A stretch of 64,000 nt of DNA, from assembly GCA_937864925.1 (NCBI GenBank), contig CALMFH010000065.1, positions 1 through 64,000 on the forward strand. The letters run 5' to 3'. This document shows, piece by piece, positions 44,640 through 54,938 of this stretch. The position numbers and the translations under genes were made by a program. Each line of letters begins with the position of its first letter. Positions within the stretch are counted from its first letter, which is position 1. Source of the stretch: an uncultured Alphaproteobacteria bacterium (lineage in GTDB: Bacteria > Pseudomonadota > Alphaproteobacteria > Rhizobiales > Ancalomicrobiaceae). The notes under the pieces are model-generated. The model saw nothing but the letters and a program-made list of their open reading frames with translations. It was not told the origin of the DNA and did no database searches.

Positions 44640-45665
44640 ATGTGGGACTACACGGACAAGGTCAAGGACTACTTCTTCAACCCCGTCAACGCCGGCGTGC
44701 TCGAGCATGCCAACGCGGTCGGCGAGGTCGGCGCCATCTCCTGCGGCGACGCGCTGAAGCTGATGATGCGGGTGAACCCCGAGACCGAAGTGATCGAGGC
44801 GGCGAAGTTCCAGACCTTCGGTTGCGGCTCGGCCATCGCCTCGTCCTCGGCGCTGACCGAGATCGTCCTCGGCAAGACCCTCGACGAGGCCCTGCGGATC
44901 TCCAACCAGGACATCGCCGACTTCCTCGGCGGTCTGCCGCCGGAGAAGATGCACTGCTCGGTGATGGGCTACGAGGCGCTCCAGGCGGCGGTCGCCGACT
45001 ATCGCGGTGTCGAATGGCGCGACGATCACGAGGAGGGCGCGCTGGTCTGCAAGTGCTTCGGCGTCGACGAGGGCATGATCGAGCGCGCGGTGCGTGGAAA
45101 CAAGCTGACGACGCCCGAGCAGGTCACCCACTACACCAAGGCCGGCGGGGGCTGTCTCACCTGCTTCGAGGGACTGGAGGCGGTGTTGGCGCGCGTCAAC
45201 GAGGAGATGGTGGCCGAGGGTCTGATCTCCTTCGACGAGGCCTATCGTATCGGCTCGATGGACGCTCGGACGCTGCGCCAGAAGACCCGGCCGAAAGGCG
45301 CCGAGACGTCGAAGGTCGAGGCGAAGCCGATCATCGCCCTCGCCGATCTCGAGCGGGCGGCGGCCGGCACCATGGTGCTGGAGAAGCCGGTCGAGGCGCC
45401 GGCGGTCGCGGCCCCGGCGGCTGCGCCGCGGCTCACCACGCTGCAGAAGATCAAGTTGATCGAGGAGACACTGGAGAGCATCCGGCCCTACCTCAAGCTC
45501 GACGGCGGTGACTGCGAGCTCGTCGACGTCGACGGCAACAACGTCATCGTCAAGCTTTCCGGCGCCTGCGTCGGCTGTCAGCAGGCCTCGATGACCGTCA
45601 ACGGCGTCCAGGAGAAGCTGATCGCCGCGACGGGGCTGCCGCTGAGGGTGATCCCGGTGAAGTGA
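44640..45665 (+). CDS. nifU: NifU, Fe-S cluster scaffold for nitrogenase
   Basis: 341 aa three-domain scaffold. The IscU-like N-terminus carries Cys in [21 protein letters not shown] and KMHCSVMGY. The central [2Fe-2S] domain has C-x-C (LVCKCFG) and C-x2-C (GGCLTCFEG). The C-terminal Nfu domain ends with CVGCQQAS after an Ala/Pro-rich linker (about 240-270). It receives sulfur from NifS and delivers [4Fe-4S] clusters to NifH and others. Directly upstream of nifS, same transcript. Confidence 0.98.
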   Translation: MWDYTDKVKDYFFNPVNAGVLEHANAVGEVGAISCGDALKLMMRVNPETEVIEAAKFQTFGCGSAIASSSALTEIVLGKTLDEALRISNQDIADFLGGLPPEKMHCSVMGYEALQAAVADYRGVEWRDDHEEGALVCKCFGVDEGMIERAVRGNKLTTPEQVTHYTKAGGGCLTCFEGLEAVLARVNEEMVAEGLISFDEAYRIGSMDARTLRQKTRPKGAETSKVEAKPIIALADLERAAAGTMVLEKPVEAPAVAAPAAAPRLTTLQKIKLIEETLESIRPYLKLDGGDCELVDVDGNNVIVKLSGACVGCQQASMTVNGVQEKLIAATGLPLRVIPVK

Positions 45666-45728
45666 GGCGAGCGGGCGGGGCTCGCCTGCGGCTCCGATCG
45701 AACGAACGACCCACGAGGAGAAATCCCC

Positions 45729-46934
45729 ATGACCACCCCGGTCTATCTCGACAACAACGCCACCACGCGCTGCGACGAGGCGGTGGTCGAGGCCATGCTG
45801 CCGTTCTTCACCGAGCAGTTCGGCAATCCCTCCTCGATGCACGCCTTCGGCGCCCGCGTCGGCGGGGCGGTGAAGGCCGCCCGCGCCCAGCTCCAGCGCC
45901 TCATCGGCGCCGAATTCGATCACGAGATCGTCTTCACCGCCGGCGGCACCGAGAGCGACAACATGGCGATCCTCTCGGCGCTGGAGATCGATCCGAACCG
46001 CGACGAGATCATCACCTCCGCCGTCGAGCATCCGGCGGTGCTGTCGCTCTGCGGCCACCTGGAGAAGACCCGCGGCATCAAGGTCCACGTCATCCCGGTC
46101 GACGGCCAGGGCCTTCTCGACATCGCCGCCTATCGCGCCGCGCTTTCGAGCAAGACCGCCATCGTCTCGATCATGTGGGCGAACAACGAGACCGGCACGA
46201 TCTTCCCGGTCGCCGAACTCGCCGAACTGGCCAAGGAGGTCGGCGCCCTCTTCCACACCGACGCGGTGCAGGCGGTCGGCAAGGTGCCGATCGACCTGAA
46301 GTCGACGGTGATCGACATGCTCTCTCTCTCCGGCCACAAGCTGCACGGCCCCAAGGGCATCGGCGCCCTCTACGTCCGCCGCGGCACCCGCTTCCGCTCG
46401 CTGATCAAGGGCGGCCACCAGGAGCGCGGCCGCCGCGCCGGCACCGAGAACACCCCGGGCATCGTCGGCCTCGGCAAGGCCGCCGAACTCGCCGCCCTCC
46501 ACATGGCGGACGAAGAGACCCGCGTCGCCGCCCTGCGCGATCGCCTGGAGAAGGGCCTGCTGCAGCGCATCCCCGCCTGCTTCGTCACTGGCAACCCCGC
46601 CGAGCGCCTGCCCAACACCTCGAACATCGCCTTCGAGTACATCGAGGGCGAGGGCATCCTGCTGCTCATGAACCGTGAGGGCATCGCCGCCTCGTCCGGC
46701 TCGGCCTGCACCTCCGGCTCACTCGAGCCGAGCCACGTGCTGCGCGCCATGAACATCCCCTACACCGCCGCGCACGGGGCGATCCGCTTCTCGTTCTCCC
46801 GCGACAACACCGACGCCGACGTCGATCGGGTGCTCGAGGTGATGCCCGGCATCATCGAGAAGCTCCGGGCCCTCTCGCCCTTCTGGCAGGGCGCCGACAA
46901 GGCGCCCGCGACCTTCGCGCCGGTCTACGCCTGA
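45729..46934 (+). CDS. nifS: NifS cysteine desulfurase
   Basis: 401 aa PLP enzyme that takes sulfur from cysteine for NifU. The PLP lysine lies in [17 protein letters not shown]; the persulfide-forming cysteine is in [17 protein letters not shown]. The N-terminus [21 protein letters not shown] and [16 protein letters not shown] are diagnostic of the NifS/IscS class. AGGAG precedes the ATG. It lies 63 bases after nifU and 19 before nifV. Confidence 0.98.
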   Translation: MTTPVYLDNNATTRCDEAVVEAMLPFFTEQFGNPSSMHAFGARVGGAVKAARAQLQRLIGAEFDHEIVFTAGGTESDNMAILSALEIDPNRDEIITSAVEHPAVLSLCGHLEKTRGIKVHVIPVDGQGLLDIAAYRAALSSKTAIVSIMWANNETGTIFPVAELAELAKEVGALFHTDAVQAVGKVPIDLKSTVIDMLSLSGHKLHGPKGIGALYVRRGTRFRSLIKGGHQERGRRAGTENTPGIVGLGKAAELAALHMADEETRVAALRDRLEKGLLQRIPACFVTGNPAERLPNTSNIAFEYIEGEGILLLMNREGIAASSGSACTSGSLEPSHVLRAMNIPYTAAHGAIRFSFSRDNTDADVDRVLEVMPGIIEKLRALSPFWQGADKAPATFAPVYA

Positions 46935-46953
46935 GCCCGAGGGGAACCCGCCC

Positions 46954-48117
46954 ATGGCCCGCGTCCACCTCAACGACACGACGTTGCGCGACGGCGAGCA
47001 GGCTCCCGGCGTCGCCTTCTCGACGCCCGAGAAGGTCGAGATCGCCGAGGCGCTGGCGCGCGCCGGCGTTCCCGAGATCGAGGCCGGCACCCCGGCGATG
47101 GGCGTGGAAGAGGTCGAGGCGATCCGCGCCATCGTCGCCGCCCACCTGCCGCTCGACGTCATGGCCTGGTGTCGGATGACCGATGCCGATCTCGACGCGG
47201 CGAAGCGGGCAGGGGTCTCGACGGTCAACCTGTCGATCCCCGCCTCCGACGTACAGCTGGCCGCCAAGCTCGGCATCGACCGTGCCGAAGCGTTGCGGCG
47301 GATCGAGCGGACGGTCGCTCGGGCGCTCGACATGGGGCTCCGCGTCGCCATCGGCTGCGAGGACGCCTCACGCGCCGCGCTCGACCACCTCAAGGCGGTG
47401 CTCGCCACCGTCGAGCGGCTCGGCGCCTTTCGCATTCGTCTCGCCGATACGGTCGGTGTGCTCGACCCGTTCTCGACCCACGACATGGTCGCACGGCTCG
47501 TCGCCGAGACCGATCTGCCGCTCGAGATCCACACCCACGACGATCTCGGCCTGGCGACCGCCAATGCGCTGGCCGCGGTCAGGGCCGGCGCCACCCACGT
47601 CTCGGTGACGGTCGGCGGCATCGGCGAACGCGCCGGCAATGCCGCGCTCGAGGAACTGGCGCTCGCCTGCGAACGGCTCGGCCACCCGACCGGTATCGAC
47701 CTCGCCCAGCTCTGCGATCTCGCCGCGGTGGTCTCCACCGCCTCCGGCCGGCCGATCCATCCGCAGAAGGCGGTCGTCGGCGCCGACGTCTTCACCCACG
47801 AATCGGGCCTCCACGTCGCCGGCCTCCTGTGGAACCGCGACACCTACCAGGGCGTCGACCCGCGCGACCTCGGCCGCGACCACGGCTTCGCCATCGGCAA
47901 GCACTCCGGCCGCACCGCCATCGCCCATGCGCTGATGACCCGCGGCGTCGACCTCGACGATCGGGTCTATCCGCGTCTCCTCGCCCGGGTGAAGCGCTGG
48001 GCGATCCGCCACAAGCGGCCGCTGCCGACCGACCTCCTGATCGAGATGCACGACGATCTGATCGAAGACGATCTCGCCACCGGGACGCTCGGCGTCTTCG
48101 GCTGGGGCCGGGTGTGA
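46954..48117 (+). CDS. nifV: Homocitrate synthase NifV
   Basis: 387 aa. It condenses acetyl-CoA with 2-oxoglutarate to homocitrate, the organic ligand of FeMo-cofactor. The DRE-TIM motifs are [19 protein letters not shown] at the start, [19 protein letters not shown] with the metal-binding H-x-H, and [33 protein letters not shown] is also typical. It could be confused with 2-isopropylmalate synthase, but length and position after nifS favour NifV. Its stop overlaps a possible start (TGATG) of cysE. Confidence 0.96.
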   Translation: MARVHLNDTTLRDGEQAPGVAFSTPEKVEIAEALARAGVPEIEAGTPAMGVEEVEAIRAIVAAHLPLDVMAWCRMTDADLDAAKRAGVSTVNLSIPASDVQLAAKLGIDRAEALRRIERTVARALDMGLRVAIGCEDASRAALDHLKAVLATVERLGAFRIRLADTVGVLDPFSTHDMVARLVAETDLPLEIHTHDDLGLATANALAAVRAGATHVSVTVGGIGERAGNAALEELALACERLGHPTGIDLAQLCDLAAVVSTASGRPIHPQKAVVGADVFTHESGLHVAGLLWNRDTYQGVDPRDLGRDHGFAIGKHSGRTAIAHALMTRGVDLDDRVYPRLLARVKRWAIRHKRPLPTDLLIEMHDDLIEDDLATGTLGVFGWGRV

Positions 48118-48137
48118 TGGGCGAGGGGAGGGACGAG

Positions 48138-48977
48138 ATGACCGCGATCGACGCCTCGCAGGGGATCCCCGCCCGGGTGACGCCGAGCACGCCTTCGGTC
48201 CTCGCCATGATCCGCGAGGACATCGCCTGCGTGAAGGCGCGTGATCCCGCCGCCCGCTTCACCGCCGAGATCGTACTGACCTACCCCGGCGTCCACGCCA
48301 TCGTCTGGCATCGGCTGTCGCACGCCCTGTGGACGCGCCGCCGACGCTTTCCGGCGCGGTTCCTGTCGTGGCTGGGACGGTTCCTCACCAATGTCGACAT
48401 TCATCCCGGCGCCACCATCGGCCGGCGCTTCTTCATCGATCACGGCGCCGGCGTCGTCATCGGCGAGACCGCCGAGATCGGCGACGACGTCACCCTCTAT
48501 CACGGTGTGACGCTGGGCGGCGTCTCCTGGCGCCCCGGCAAGCGCCATCCGACGCTGGAGAACGGTGTGCTGGTCGGTGCCGGCGCCAAGATCCTCGGCC
48601 CGATCACGGTGGGGACGGGGGCGCGCATCGGCGCCAACTCCGTCGTCATCGAGGACGTGCCGCCCGAAATGACGGTGGCCGGCATCCCCGGCAAGATCGT
48701 CAAGGCGTCCTCCGACCGCCGCCGCATCGCCGGTCGCATCGATCTCGAACACCATCTGATGCCCGATCCGGTCGGCGAGGCCATTGCCGCGCTGGTCGAC
48801 CGCATCGAATTTCTGGAGATGCGGCTCGCCCGCCTGTCGGGCGAACGCCAACCCTCGGTCGACTTCGAAGTGCTGCCCGCCGCCGCATCGCGGGCCGCGA
48901 CCGAGCCCCGGACCGCGGCCGACCCGCGATCGTCCCCCCGTTCCGCCCCCCACTCGACCCACGGGAGCCCACCATGA
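48138..48977 (+). CDS. cysE: Serine O-acetyltransferase, nif-linked
   Basis: About 279 aa from ATG 48138 with GAGGGGAGGG upstream; an ATG at 48117 overlapping the nifV stop is an alternative. It makes O-acetylserine for cysteine synthesis, raising sulfur supply for NifS. The left-handed beta-helix hexapeptides are clear ([41 protein letters not shown]), as is the catalytic [19 protein letters not shown] disordered Pro/Ser/Arg-rich tail of about 35 residues ends the protein. Its stop overlaps the nifW start (ATGA). Confidence 0.94.
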   Translation: MTAIDASQGIPARVTPSTPSVLAMIREDIACVKARDPAARFTAEIVLTYPGVHAIVWHRLSHALWTRRRRFPARFLSWLGRFLTNVDIHPGATIGRRFFIDHGAGVVIGETAEIGDDVTLYHGVTLGGVSWRPGKRHPTLENGVLVGAGAKILGPITVGTGARIGANSVVIEDVPPEMTVAGIPGKIVKASSDRRRIAGRIDLEHHLMPDPVGEAIAALVDRIEFLEMRLARLSGERQPSVDFEVLPAAASRAATEPRTAADPRSSPRSAPHSTHGSPP

Positions 48978-49366
48978 CCGAGGACGTCTCCTCCTGCGAC
49001 ATCTCCAACGCCGTGGTGGTGAAGGACATTCTCCCCCGCCTGAAGCAGTGCTCCTCGGCCGAGGACTTCTTCGCCGAACTCAAGGTGAAGTACGACCCCA
49101 AGGTGCTCGGCCCGGCGCGGCTGCACATCCTCAAGCGGATGGGCCAACATCTGGCGAGCGAGGATTTCGAGGACATGCCCGACCGGGTCGTCGCCGCCCG
49201 CTGCCGCACTTTCCTGGAACGCGCCTACGAGGACTTCGTCACCTCCTCGCCCCTGAAGGAGCGGGTGTTCAAGGTCCTCAAGGATCACGACCCGTCCCGC
49301 CCGGTGAAGCCCGGCACCGCCTTCGTCGACTTCTCCGAGATCCTCGAGCCGATCTCCGAGACGTGA
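48974..49366 (+). CDS. nifW: NifW, nitrogenase-stabilising/protective protein
   Basis: 130 aa. NifW associates with MoFe protein and is needed for full activity, perhaps as oxygen protection or in maturation. The family segments [38 protein letters not shown] and [24 protein letters not shown] are intact. Translationally coupled to cysE (ATGA overlap). It is the last gene of the iscA operon, followed by a hairpin at 49413-49441. Confidence 0.95.
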   Translation: MTEDVSSCDISNAVVVKDILPRLKQCSSAEDFFAELKVKYDPKVLGPARLHILKRMGQHLASEDFEDMPDRVVAARCRTFLERAYEDFVTSSPLKERVFKVLKDHDPSRPVKPGTAFVDFSEILEPISET

Positions 49367-49412
49367 GGCCGAACGGATCGATCGGTCGGTTCTGGCCGAA
49401 CGCGAAAAGGAA

Positions 49413-49441
49413 AGACGGGTGAATCGACGATCCACCCGTCT
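49413..49441. terminator. Hairpin after nifW
   Basis: Stem AGACGGGTG / CACCCGTCT with an 11-base loop, 46 bases after the nifW stop. It also lies beyond the end of the leftward small gene at 49503, so it may serve both strands. Only a weak T run follows. Confidence 0.5.
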
Positions 49442-49502
49442 CCTATCTGCCGAATCCCGAACGAGACCCGTCTGAACGACCACGTCCACTTTCTGGATGG
49501 GT

Positions 49503-49706
49503 TCAGTCGCCAAGCTTCTCCCAAGCTTGGTTGGATCCATTCCACTGAGCAACCGAACGCGTTCCGTCCGAATTGTGGATGATGCCCTGGATGCCATGGG
49601 ATGACGGAGGATTTCCGTCATTGGTCGAGCCGACGGTTCCCCATTTGTCGGTGCAGTACCCATTCTGGTTGTTCGTATTCGTGTCCTTGTCGAACCATCC
49701 GCTCAT
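49503..49706 (-). CDS. Small hydrophilic protein, unknown function
   Basis: 67 aa from ATG 49706, with GGGAG upstream; six more residues are possible (49724). It is rich in Asn, Gly, Asp, Ser and Trp (DKDTNTNNQNGYC; GSNQAWEKLGD), with one cysteine and no membrane segment. I do not recognise the family. Base composition is AT-rich compared with the nif genes on either side, and the 105 bases upstream of it are the most AT-rich stretch nearby. It may be foreign DNA between the nifW and fixA units. Confidence 0.5.
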   Translation of the reverse strand: MSGWFDKDTNTNNQNGYCTDKWGTVGSTNDGNPPSSHGIQGIIHNSDGTRSVAQWNGSNQAWEKLGD

Positions 49707-49829
49707 CTTCTTCGCTCCCTGCATTGAGTAGAAGAACAGTCCGATAGATGCGAAACGCTCAATGAAAGCGATTGCATTCGAGATTGAAATCGGAATATTT
49801 GGCGAAATTGTGTTCGATAAGAATAATAT

Positions 49830-50096
49830 TTATAGTTGTATTGGTGGTGTCGAAATCTGCAGTCGCCGATTGAGCGCCCCGTGGTGGGTCGCCCGCTCGT
49901 CGACGTGGGCGAGCACCGCTGGCGCCGCTGCCGCCACATGGCTCACCGCACGGTCTTTGCCCATGAAGGCGCAGATCGCGTCGAGGCCGTCGAACAACAT
50001 CAGCGTGGTGAATTGGATATCCTCGCCGAACGCGATCGACGGATAGGCGTCAACGTTGTCGTGGGCCGTCCTTCCGCGCCAGATGCGGCAGATCAT
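49830..50096 (-). pseudogene. Internally deleted antibiotic-biosynthesis-monooxygenase-like gene
   Basis: 88 codons on the minus strand. The first part, MICRIWRGRT-x5-DAY, matches the usual start of small ABM-fold monooxygenase-like proteins. It jumps straight to the usual second half (FTTLMLFDGLDAICAFMGKD ... PAVLAHVDERATHH). About 35-40 residues that normally lie between are missing, and the C-terminus runs into the AT-rich patch. This looks like a decayed copy, with deletion at about residues 17-25. The family call is by pattern from memory. Confidence 0.5.
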
Positions 50097-50208
50097 CGTC
50101 GGTCCCCAGGAGTCTCGAGAGCGCGACTACGATCCTTTCATGCCGGCCGCCTCGCGCAAGCGCCCCGGTCGGGTTATGGGATGGCTACGCCCCGTCCGGA
50201 GCCGCCTC

Positions 50209-50748
50209 ATGAGTCTCGACGGCAGCTGCCGTTTCGCCACCGCCTTCGGCCCCGTCGCCGTCGCCTGGACGGCGCGGGGGCTATCGCGCGTACGGCTGCT
50301 CGCCGAAGCGAACGCGGCCGACGCGGGTAGCGGCCGGGACGGACCTCTGCCCCCCGCCGTGGCCGAGGCGGTCGAGCTGCTCGCCGCCTACTTCGCCGGC
50401 GAAGTGGTCCACTTCTCGTCCCTCGTCCTCGACGAGACCGGCCTTTCGATCCTCGATGTCGCGATCTACCGGGAACTGCGCCGAGTGCCGCGCGGCGTGA
50501 CCGTCACCTACGGCGAACTCGCCGTCCGCGCCGGAGCACCGGGCGCGGCACAGGCGGTCGGCTCCGCCATGGCGCGCAATCCCTGGGTCGTCGTCGTCCC
50601 CTGCCACCGGGTGCTGGCGGCGGGTGGTGCCCTCGGCGGGTTCTCGGCGCCCGGCGGGGCGCGCACCAAGCGCCGGCTCCTTCGAATGGAGGGTGTCGAC
50701 CTCGACGGCGGGACGCCGATGCTGCCGGGACTGTTCGCCGACGATTGA
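50209..50748 (+). CDS. ogt: Methylated-DNA-protein-cysteine methyltransferase (Ogt/MGMT family)
   Basis: About 179 aa from ATG 50209, preceded by CGGAG; longer starts exist (50056, 50140) but add non-conserved residues. It repairs O6-alkylguanine by irreversible transfer to its own cysteine. The active site VVVPCHRVLAAGGALGGFSAPGG is intact, as is the winged-helix part (IYRELRRVPRGVTVTYGELAVRAGAPGAAQAVGSAMARNP). It sits alone between the nifW and fixA units and has no known link to nitrogen fixation. Confidence 0.88.
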   Translation: MSLDGSCRFATAFGPVAVAWTARGLSRVRLLAEANAADAGSGRDGPLPPAVAEAVELLAAYFAGEVVHFSSLVLDETGLSILDVAIYRELRRVPRGVTVTYGELAVRAGAPGAAQAVGSAMARNPWVVVVPCHRVLAAGGALGGFSAPGGARTKRRLLRMEGVDLDGGTPMLPGLFADD

Positions 50749-50769
50749 GCCGGCCACGCAACCACGCCC

Positions 50770-50785
50770 TGTCGGTTTTCCGACA
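50770..50785. promoter_or_regulatory. NifA site for fixABC
   Basis: TGTCGGTTTTCCGACA is a fully symmetric match to TGT-N10-ACA, 86 bases before the -24 element of fixA. It starts 22 bases after the ogt stop codon. Confidence 0.85.
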
Positions 50786-50871
50786 CGCCCGACACGAATG
50801 TCTCTCGCTCGCTCTTCCGGCGGCCGACGTGGTCGCCACTCAACTCGAGGGAAACACGATCTTTTCCCGCT

Positions 50872-50887
50872 TGGCACGCCCCGTGCT
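50872..50887 (+). promoter_or_regulatory. Sigma-54 (-24/-12) promoter of fixABC
   Basis: TGGCACGCCCCGTGCT has a perfect -24 half and GTGC at -12 (consensus TTGC), keeping GG-N10-GC. It lies 60 bases before the fixA ATG. Confidence 0.83.
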
Positions 50888-50946
50888 GAGGGAGATCCGA
50901 GGCCGGATGCGACCCACGCCGGCGAGGATTTCCGAGGAGGGGCGAC

Positions 50947-51798
50947 ATGCACATCGTCGTCTGCATCAAGCAGGTTCCCGACAGTGCGCAGATCCGCGTG
51001 CATCCGGTGACCAACACCATCATGCGCCAGGGCGTGCCGACCATCATCAATCCCTACGATCTGTTCGCGCTCGAGGCCGCCTTGCGGCTTCGAGACGAGC
51101 ACGGCGGCGAGGTCACGGTGCTGACCATGGGTCCGCCGATGGCCGAGGACTCCTTACGCAAGGCGCTGACCTACGGCGCCGATCGCGCCGTGCTCTTGAC
51201 CGATCGCTTCTTCGCCGGCTCCGACACGCTGGCCACCTCCTATGCGCTGGCCGCGGCGATCGCCAAGATCGGCGAGGTCTTCGGGCCACCCGAGATCGTC
51301 TTCACCGGCAAGCAGACCATCGACGGCGACACCGCCCAGGTCGGCCCCGGCATCGCCAAGCGACAGAACCTGTTGCAGCTGACCTACGTCTCCAAGATCG
51401 CCGAACTCGATCTCGCCGGCGGCAGCATCAAGGTCGAGCGGCGCGCCGAGGGCGGCATCCAGGTGTTGGAGACGAAGCTGCCGGTGCTGATCACCATGCT
51501 CGAGGGCACCAACGACATGCGCCGCGGCTCGATGGCCGATGCGCTCAGGGCCGCCCGCGCCGAGATCGTCACCTGGTCGGCCAAGGACGCCGGCATCGAG
51601 GACATCCTGAAGTGCGGCCTGCGCGGCTCGCCGACGGTGGTCAAGCGCGTCTTCGCGCCGTCGCCCCGCGCCGAGAAGGCCAAGCAGATCGAGCTGCAGC
51701 CGGCGGCGATCGACACCGCCGACGGGCTCCTCGCCGAGATCTTCGGCCGCCTGCCGGCGCTCGAGCACGAACTCGTCGAACTCCACGAAACGCTCTGA
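50947..51798 (+). CDS. fixA: FixA, electron-transfer flavoprotein beta-like subunit
   Basis: 283 aa. FixA and FixB form an ETF-type complex that bifurcates electrons from NADH to quinone and to ferredoxin/flavodoxin for nitrogenase. The ETF-beta start [18 protein letters not shown] and [38 protein letters not shown] are typical; [19 protein letters not shown] is the FAD/AMP-site motif. GAGGAGG precedes the ATG. First gene of fixABC under the sigma-54 element at 50872. Confidence 0.97.
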   Translation: MHIVVCIKQVPDSAQIRVHPVTNTIMRQGVPTIINPYDLFALEAALRLRDEHGGEVTVLTMGPPMAEDSLRKALTYGADRAVLLTDRFFAGSDTLATSYALAAAIAKIGEVFGPPEIVFTGKQTIDGDTAQVGPGIAKRQNLLQLTYVSKIAELDLAGGSIKVERRAEGGIQVLETKLPVLITMLEGTNDMRRGSMADALRAARAEIVTWSAKDAGIEDILKCGLRGSPTVVKRVFAPSPRAEKAKQIELQPAAIDTADGLLAEIFGRLPALEHELVELHETL

Positions 51799-51817
51799 GA
51801 ACGGGAGGCCCAGCCCC

Positions 51818-52924
51818 ATGTCGACTGCACCTGCCGCTCCCGCCGCCGCCGGCGGCCGCGCCGGAATGAAGAAGGAGCTCTCCGAACACTTCAAGGCCTA
51901 CAAGGGCGTCTGGGTGTTCATGGAGGTCGAACGCGGCGTCGTCCATCCCGTGTCGTTCGAGCTGCTCGGCGAGGGCCGCAAGCTCGCCGACCAACTCGGC
52001 GTCGACCTCGCCGGCGTCGTCCTCGGGCCGAAGGGCGAGGGCACCGACCACGCCATCGCCGAGACCTTCGCCTATGGCGCGGACCTCGTCTATCTGATGG
52101 AAGACCCGCTGCTGACGGACTATCGCAACGAGCCCTTCTCCAAGGGCCTCACCGATCTCGTCGACACCTACAAGCCCGAGATCCTGCTGCTCGGCGCCAC
52201 GACGCTCGGCCGCGATCTCGCCGGCTCGGTGGCGACGACGTTGCTCACCGGCCTCACCGCCGACTGCACCGAACTCGCCGTCGATGCCGACAAGTCGCTC
52301 GCCGCGACCCGGCCGACCTTCGGCGGCTCGCTCCTGTGCACCATCTACACCCTGAACTTCCGCCCGCAGATGGCCACCGTCCGTCCGCGCGTCATGTCGA
52401 TGCCGGCCCGCCGGGAAAAGCCGATCGGCCGCGTGGTGACCCACCCGTTGAACATGGCGGAAGAGGACATCGTCACCAAGATCCTGTCCTTCGTCGCCGA
52501 CCGTCAGACCGGCAAGGTCAACCTCGCCTACGCCGACATCGTCGTCGCCGGCGGTCTCGGTCTCGGCGCCATCGAGAACATGCAGCTGGTCAAGAACCTC
52601 GCCGCCGCACTCGGCGCCGAATACGGCTGCTCGCGGCCGATCGTGCAGAAGGGCTGGATGCCCGCCGAACGGCAGATCGGCCAGACCGGCAAGACCATCC
52701 GGCCGAAGCTCTACATCGCCGCCGGCATCTCCGGGGCGATCCAGCACCGCGTCGGCGTCGAGGGCGCCGACCTGATCGTCGCCGTCAACACCGACAAGAA
52801 CGCGCCGATCTTCGACTTCGCCCATGTCGGTGTCGTCACCGACGCGATCCGCTTCCTGCCCGCCCTCACCGAGGCCTTCGTCCGGCGCCTCTCTCCCCAC
52901 AACCGCGACCGGCTCGCCGGCTGA
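51818..52924 (+). CDS. fixB: FixB, electron-transfer flavoprotein alpha-like subunit
   Basis: 368 aa. The C-terminal FAD-binding domain of ETF-alpha is evident: [73 protein letters not shown], with the usual [17 protein letters not shown]. The N-terminus carries an Ala/Pro-rich leader and the [18 protein letters not shown] start of the alpha domain. Lies 19 bases after fixA and 24 before fixC. Confidence 0.97.
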   Translation: MSTAPAAPAAAGGRAGMKKELSEHFKAYKGVWVFMEVERGVVHPVSFELLGEGRKLADQLGVDLAGVVLGPKGEGTDHAIAETFAYGADLVYLMEDPLLTDYRNEPFSKGLTDLVDTYKPEILLLGATTLGRDLAGSVATTLLTGLTADCTELAVDADKSLAATRPTFGGSLLCTIYTLNFRPQMATVRPRVMSMPARREKPIGRVVTHPLNMAEEDIVTKILSFVADRQTGKVNLAYADIVVAGGLGLGAIENMQLVKNLAAALGAEYGCSRPIVQKGWMPAERQIGQTGKTIRPKLYIAAGISGAIQHRVGVEGADLIVAVNTDKNAPIFDFAHVGVVTDAIRFLPALTEAFVRRLSPHNRDRLAG

Positions 52925-52948
52925 CGCTCGACGACGAGGAGATCGACC

Positions 52949-54256
52949 ATGATCGACGAGAGGTTCGACGCCATCGTGATCGGTGCGGGCATGGCCGGCA
53001 ACGCCGCCGCCTACACCATGGCCTCGCGTGGCCTGAAGGTGCTGCAGCTCGAGCGCGGCGAATATGCCGGCTCGAAGAACGTGCAAGGGGCGATCATGTA
53101 CGCCTCCATGCTGGAGAAGATCATCCCCGACTTCCGCGAGGATGCGCCACTCGAGCGCCACATCATCGAACAGCGCTTCTGGATGATGGACGACCGCAGC
53201 CACACCGGCATGCAGTACCGCTCCGACGACTTCAACGAGGACAAGCCGAACCGCTATACCATCGTCCGGGCGCAGTTCGACAAGTGGTTCTCGAGGAAGT
53301 GCCGTGAGGTCGGGGTCACGGTGCTGACCGAGACCACCGTGACCGACCTGCTGGTCGACAGTTCCGGCAAGGTCCTCGGCGTCAAGACCGACCGAAAGGG
53401 CGGGGCGATCCAGGCCGACGTCGTCGTCCTCGCCGAAGGCGTCAACGGCCTACTCGGCACCCGCGCCGGGCTCCGCGAGCCGCCGAAGCCGGAAAACGTC
53501 GCCCTGGCGGTCAAGGAGATGCACTTCCTCCCCGCCGAGACGATCGAGAGCCGCTTCAACCTCAAGGGCGACGAAGGCTGTGTCGTCGAAGCCGCCGGCA
53601 CCATCACCAAGGGCATGACCGGCCTCGCCTTCCTCTACACCAACAAGGAGAGCATCTCGGTCGGCATCGGCTGTCTGATCTCCGATTTCGCCGAAACGAG
53701 AGAGAGCCCCTACACGCTGCTCGAGACCTTCAAGTCGCATCCCTCGATCGCACCGCTGCTCGCCGGCTCGGAGGTCAAGGAGTACGCCGCTCACATGATC
53801 CCCGAGGGCGGCTTCAAGGCGATCCCGCAGCTCTACGGCGACGGCTGGGTGGTGGTGGGCGACGCGGCCCAACTCAACAACGCCATCCATCGCGAGGGCT
53901 CCAACCTCGCCATGACCTCCGGCCGCCTCGCCGGCGAGGCGATCCACCGCCTCAAGGCCGGGCGCCAACCGATGACCAAGGACAACCTGAAGCTCTACAA
54001 GGAACTCCTGGACGACAGCTTCGTCATGAAGGACATGAAGAAATACAAGGACATGCCGGCGCTGCTCCACACCAACTCGGCCAATTTCTTCATGAGCTAC
54101 CCGCAGTTGATCTCTCAAGCCGCGCAGAACTTCCTGCGCGTCGACGGCACGCCGAAGATCGACATGGAGAAGACGACGATGCGCGCCTTCATCGCCAAGC
54201 GCTCGCGCCTCGGCCTGATCTCCGATGCGGTGAAACTCGCCTTCGCCTGGCGGTGA
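52949..54256 (+). CDS. fixC: FixC, ETF-quinone oxidoreductase-like flavoprotein
   Basis: 435 aa. The FAD motif is [31 protein letters not shown]. FixC-type features include [36 protein letters not shown] and [32 protein letters not shown]. With FixX it carries electrons between the FixAB bifurcating complex and quinone at the membrane. It is followed by an unusual 289-base gap before fixX. Confidence 0.97.
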   Translation: MIDERFDAIVIGAGMAGNAAAYTMASRGLKVLQLERGEYAGSKNVQGAIMYASMLEKIIPDFREDAPLERHIIEQRFWMMDDRSHTGMQYRSDDFNEDKPNRYTIVRAQFDKWFSRKCREVGVTVLTETTVTDLLVDSSGKVLGVKTDRKGGAIQADVVVLAEGVNGLLGTRAGLREPPKPENVALAVKEMHFLPAETIESRFNLKGDEGCVVEAAGTITKGMTGLAFLYTNKESISVGIGCLISDFAETRESPYTLLETFKSHPSIAPLLAGSEVKEYAAHMIPEGGFKAIPQLYGDGWVVVGDAAQLNNAIHREGSNLAMTSGRLAGEAIHRLKAGRQPMTKDNLKLYKELLDDSFVMKDMKKYKDMPALLHTNSANFFMSYPQLISQAAQNFLRVDGTPKIDMEKTTMRAFIAKRSRLGLISDAVKLAFAWR

Positions 54257-54310
54257 GGGCGGTACCGGTCGATCGCGGCCGGCCAGATACCCGGCATCGC
54301 GTGGGGTCGC

Positions 54311-54346
54311 CTCTTCCCTTCTCCCGCAAGGGGAGAAGGGAAGAGG
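54311..54346. repeat. Intergenic palindrome between fixC and fixX
   Basis: Near-perfect 15-base stem CTCTTCCCTTCTCCC / GGGAGAAGGGAAGAG around GCAAG. This purine/pyrimidine palindrome is of a kind dispersed through rhizobial genomes. It interrupts what is normally a compact fixABCX operon. The rest of the 289-base gap holds no gene. Confidence 0.6.
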
Positions 54347-54429
54347 GCGGCGTTTCCCGCATGTCCCCGGTGACCAGGGTTCGGTGGTCGGTGTCGAAAG
54401 CCTCGCCGTGAGCGCCCTACCGCCGGAAC

Positions 54430-54446
54430 CGGCATGGAACTCGCAT
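54430..54446 (+). promoter_or_regulatory. Weak sigma-54-like element upstream of fixX
   Basis: CGGCATGGAACTCGCAT keeps GG-N10-GC but deviates at several consensus bases. A degenerate NifA-like site (TGT-N10-ACC) lies downstream at 54503-54518. fixX may therefore have its own weak promoter, but it may equally depend on read-through from fixC. Confidence 0.25.
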
Positions 54447-54545
54447 AGACCCAGTGAGGCCGGCGCGTCCGGTCTGAAACCCGACAATCCTCGCGGGCTC
54501 CCTGTCGGACACCGGACCCGCACCGCTCACTCGGAGGACGGAACC

Positions 54546-54842
54546 ATGACGGTCGCAACCGAGACCCGCGTCGAGGACAAGCTCTACCAGAACCGCTATC
54601 TGGTCGACGCCGGCCGCCCGCACATCCGGGTGCTGCCGCACGACAAGCCGAGCCCGGCGCTCCTGTCGTTGACTCGGGTCTGCCCGGCCAAGTGCTACGA
54701 GGAGAACGACAAGGGCCAGGTCGAGATCACTCCCGACGGCTGCATGGAATGCGGCACCTGCCGGGTGCTGTGCGAGGCCTCGGGCGAGATCGAATGGAAC
54801 TACCCGCGCGGCGGCTACGGCGTGCTGTTCAAGTTCGGCTGA
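54546..54842 (+). CDS. fixX: FixX ferredoxin-like protein
   Basis: 98 aa ferredoxin-like subunit of the FixABCX complex. The cysteine motifs are CPAKCYEEN and [35 protein letters not shown], which is highly characteristic of FixX. A CGGAGGA ribosome site precedes the ATG at 54546. It is displaced 289 bases from fixC by a repeat-containing spacer. It is convergent with the sugar kinase gene, 96 bases away. Confidence 0.96.
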   Translation: MTVATETRVEDKLYQNRYLVDAGRPHIRVLPHDKPSPALLSLTRVCPAKCYEENDKGQVEITPDGCMECGTCRVLCEASGEIEWNYPRGGYGVLFKFG

Positions 54843-54938
54843 GCCGCGGCCGGATCGACCGAGCCCGCCGCGATCGTCTCGGCGTGGATTTCCGCTTCTC
54901 GGAAGACGTGGAGACCCGCTCCCGTCGTCCGGCTGCGG

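Noticed and set aside
49762-50046. 94-aa plus-strand open frame in the AT-rich patch
   Set aside because: It covers the opposite strand of the ABM-like pseudogene and has no family resemblance or ribosome site.
51641-53203. 520-aa open frame opposite fixB
   Set aside because: Shadow frame with no recognisable domain; fixB and the start of fixC lie on the plus strand.
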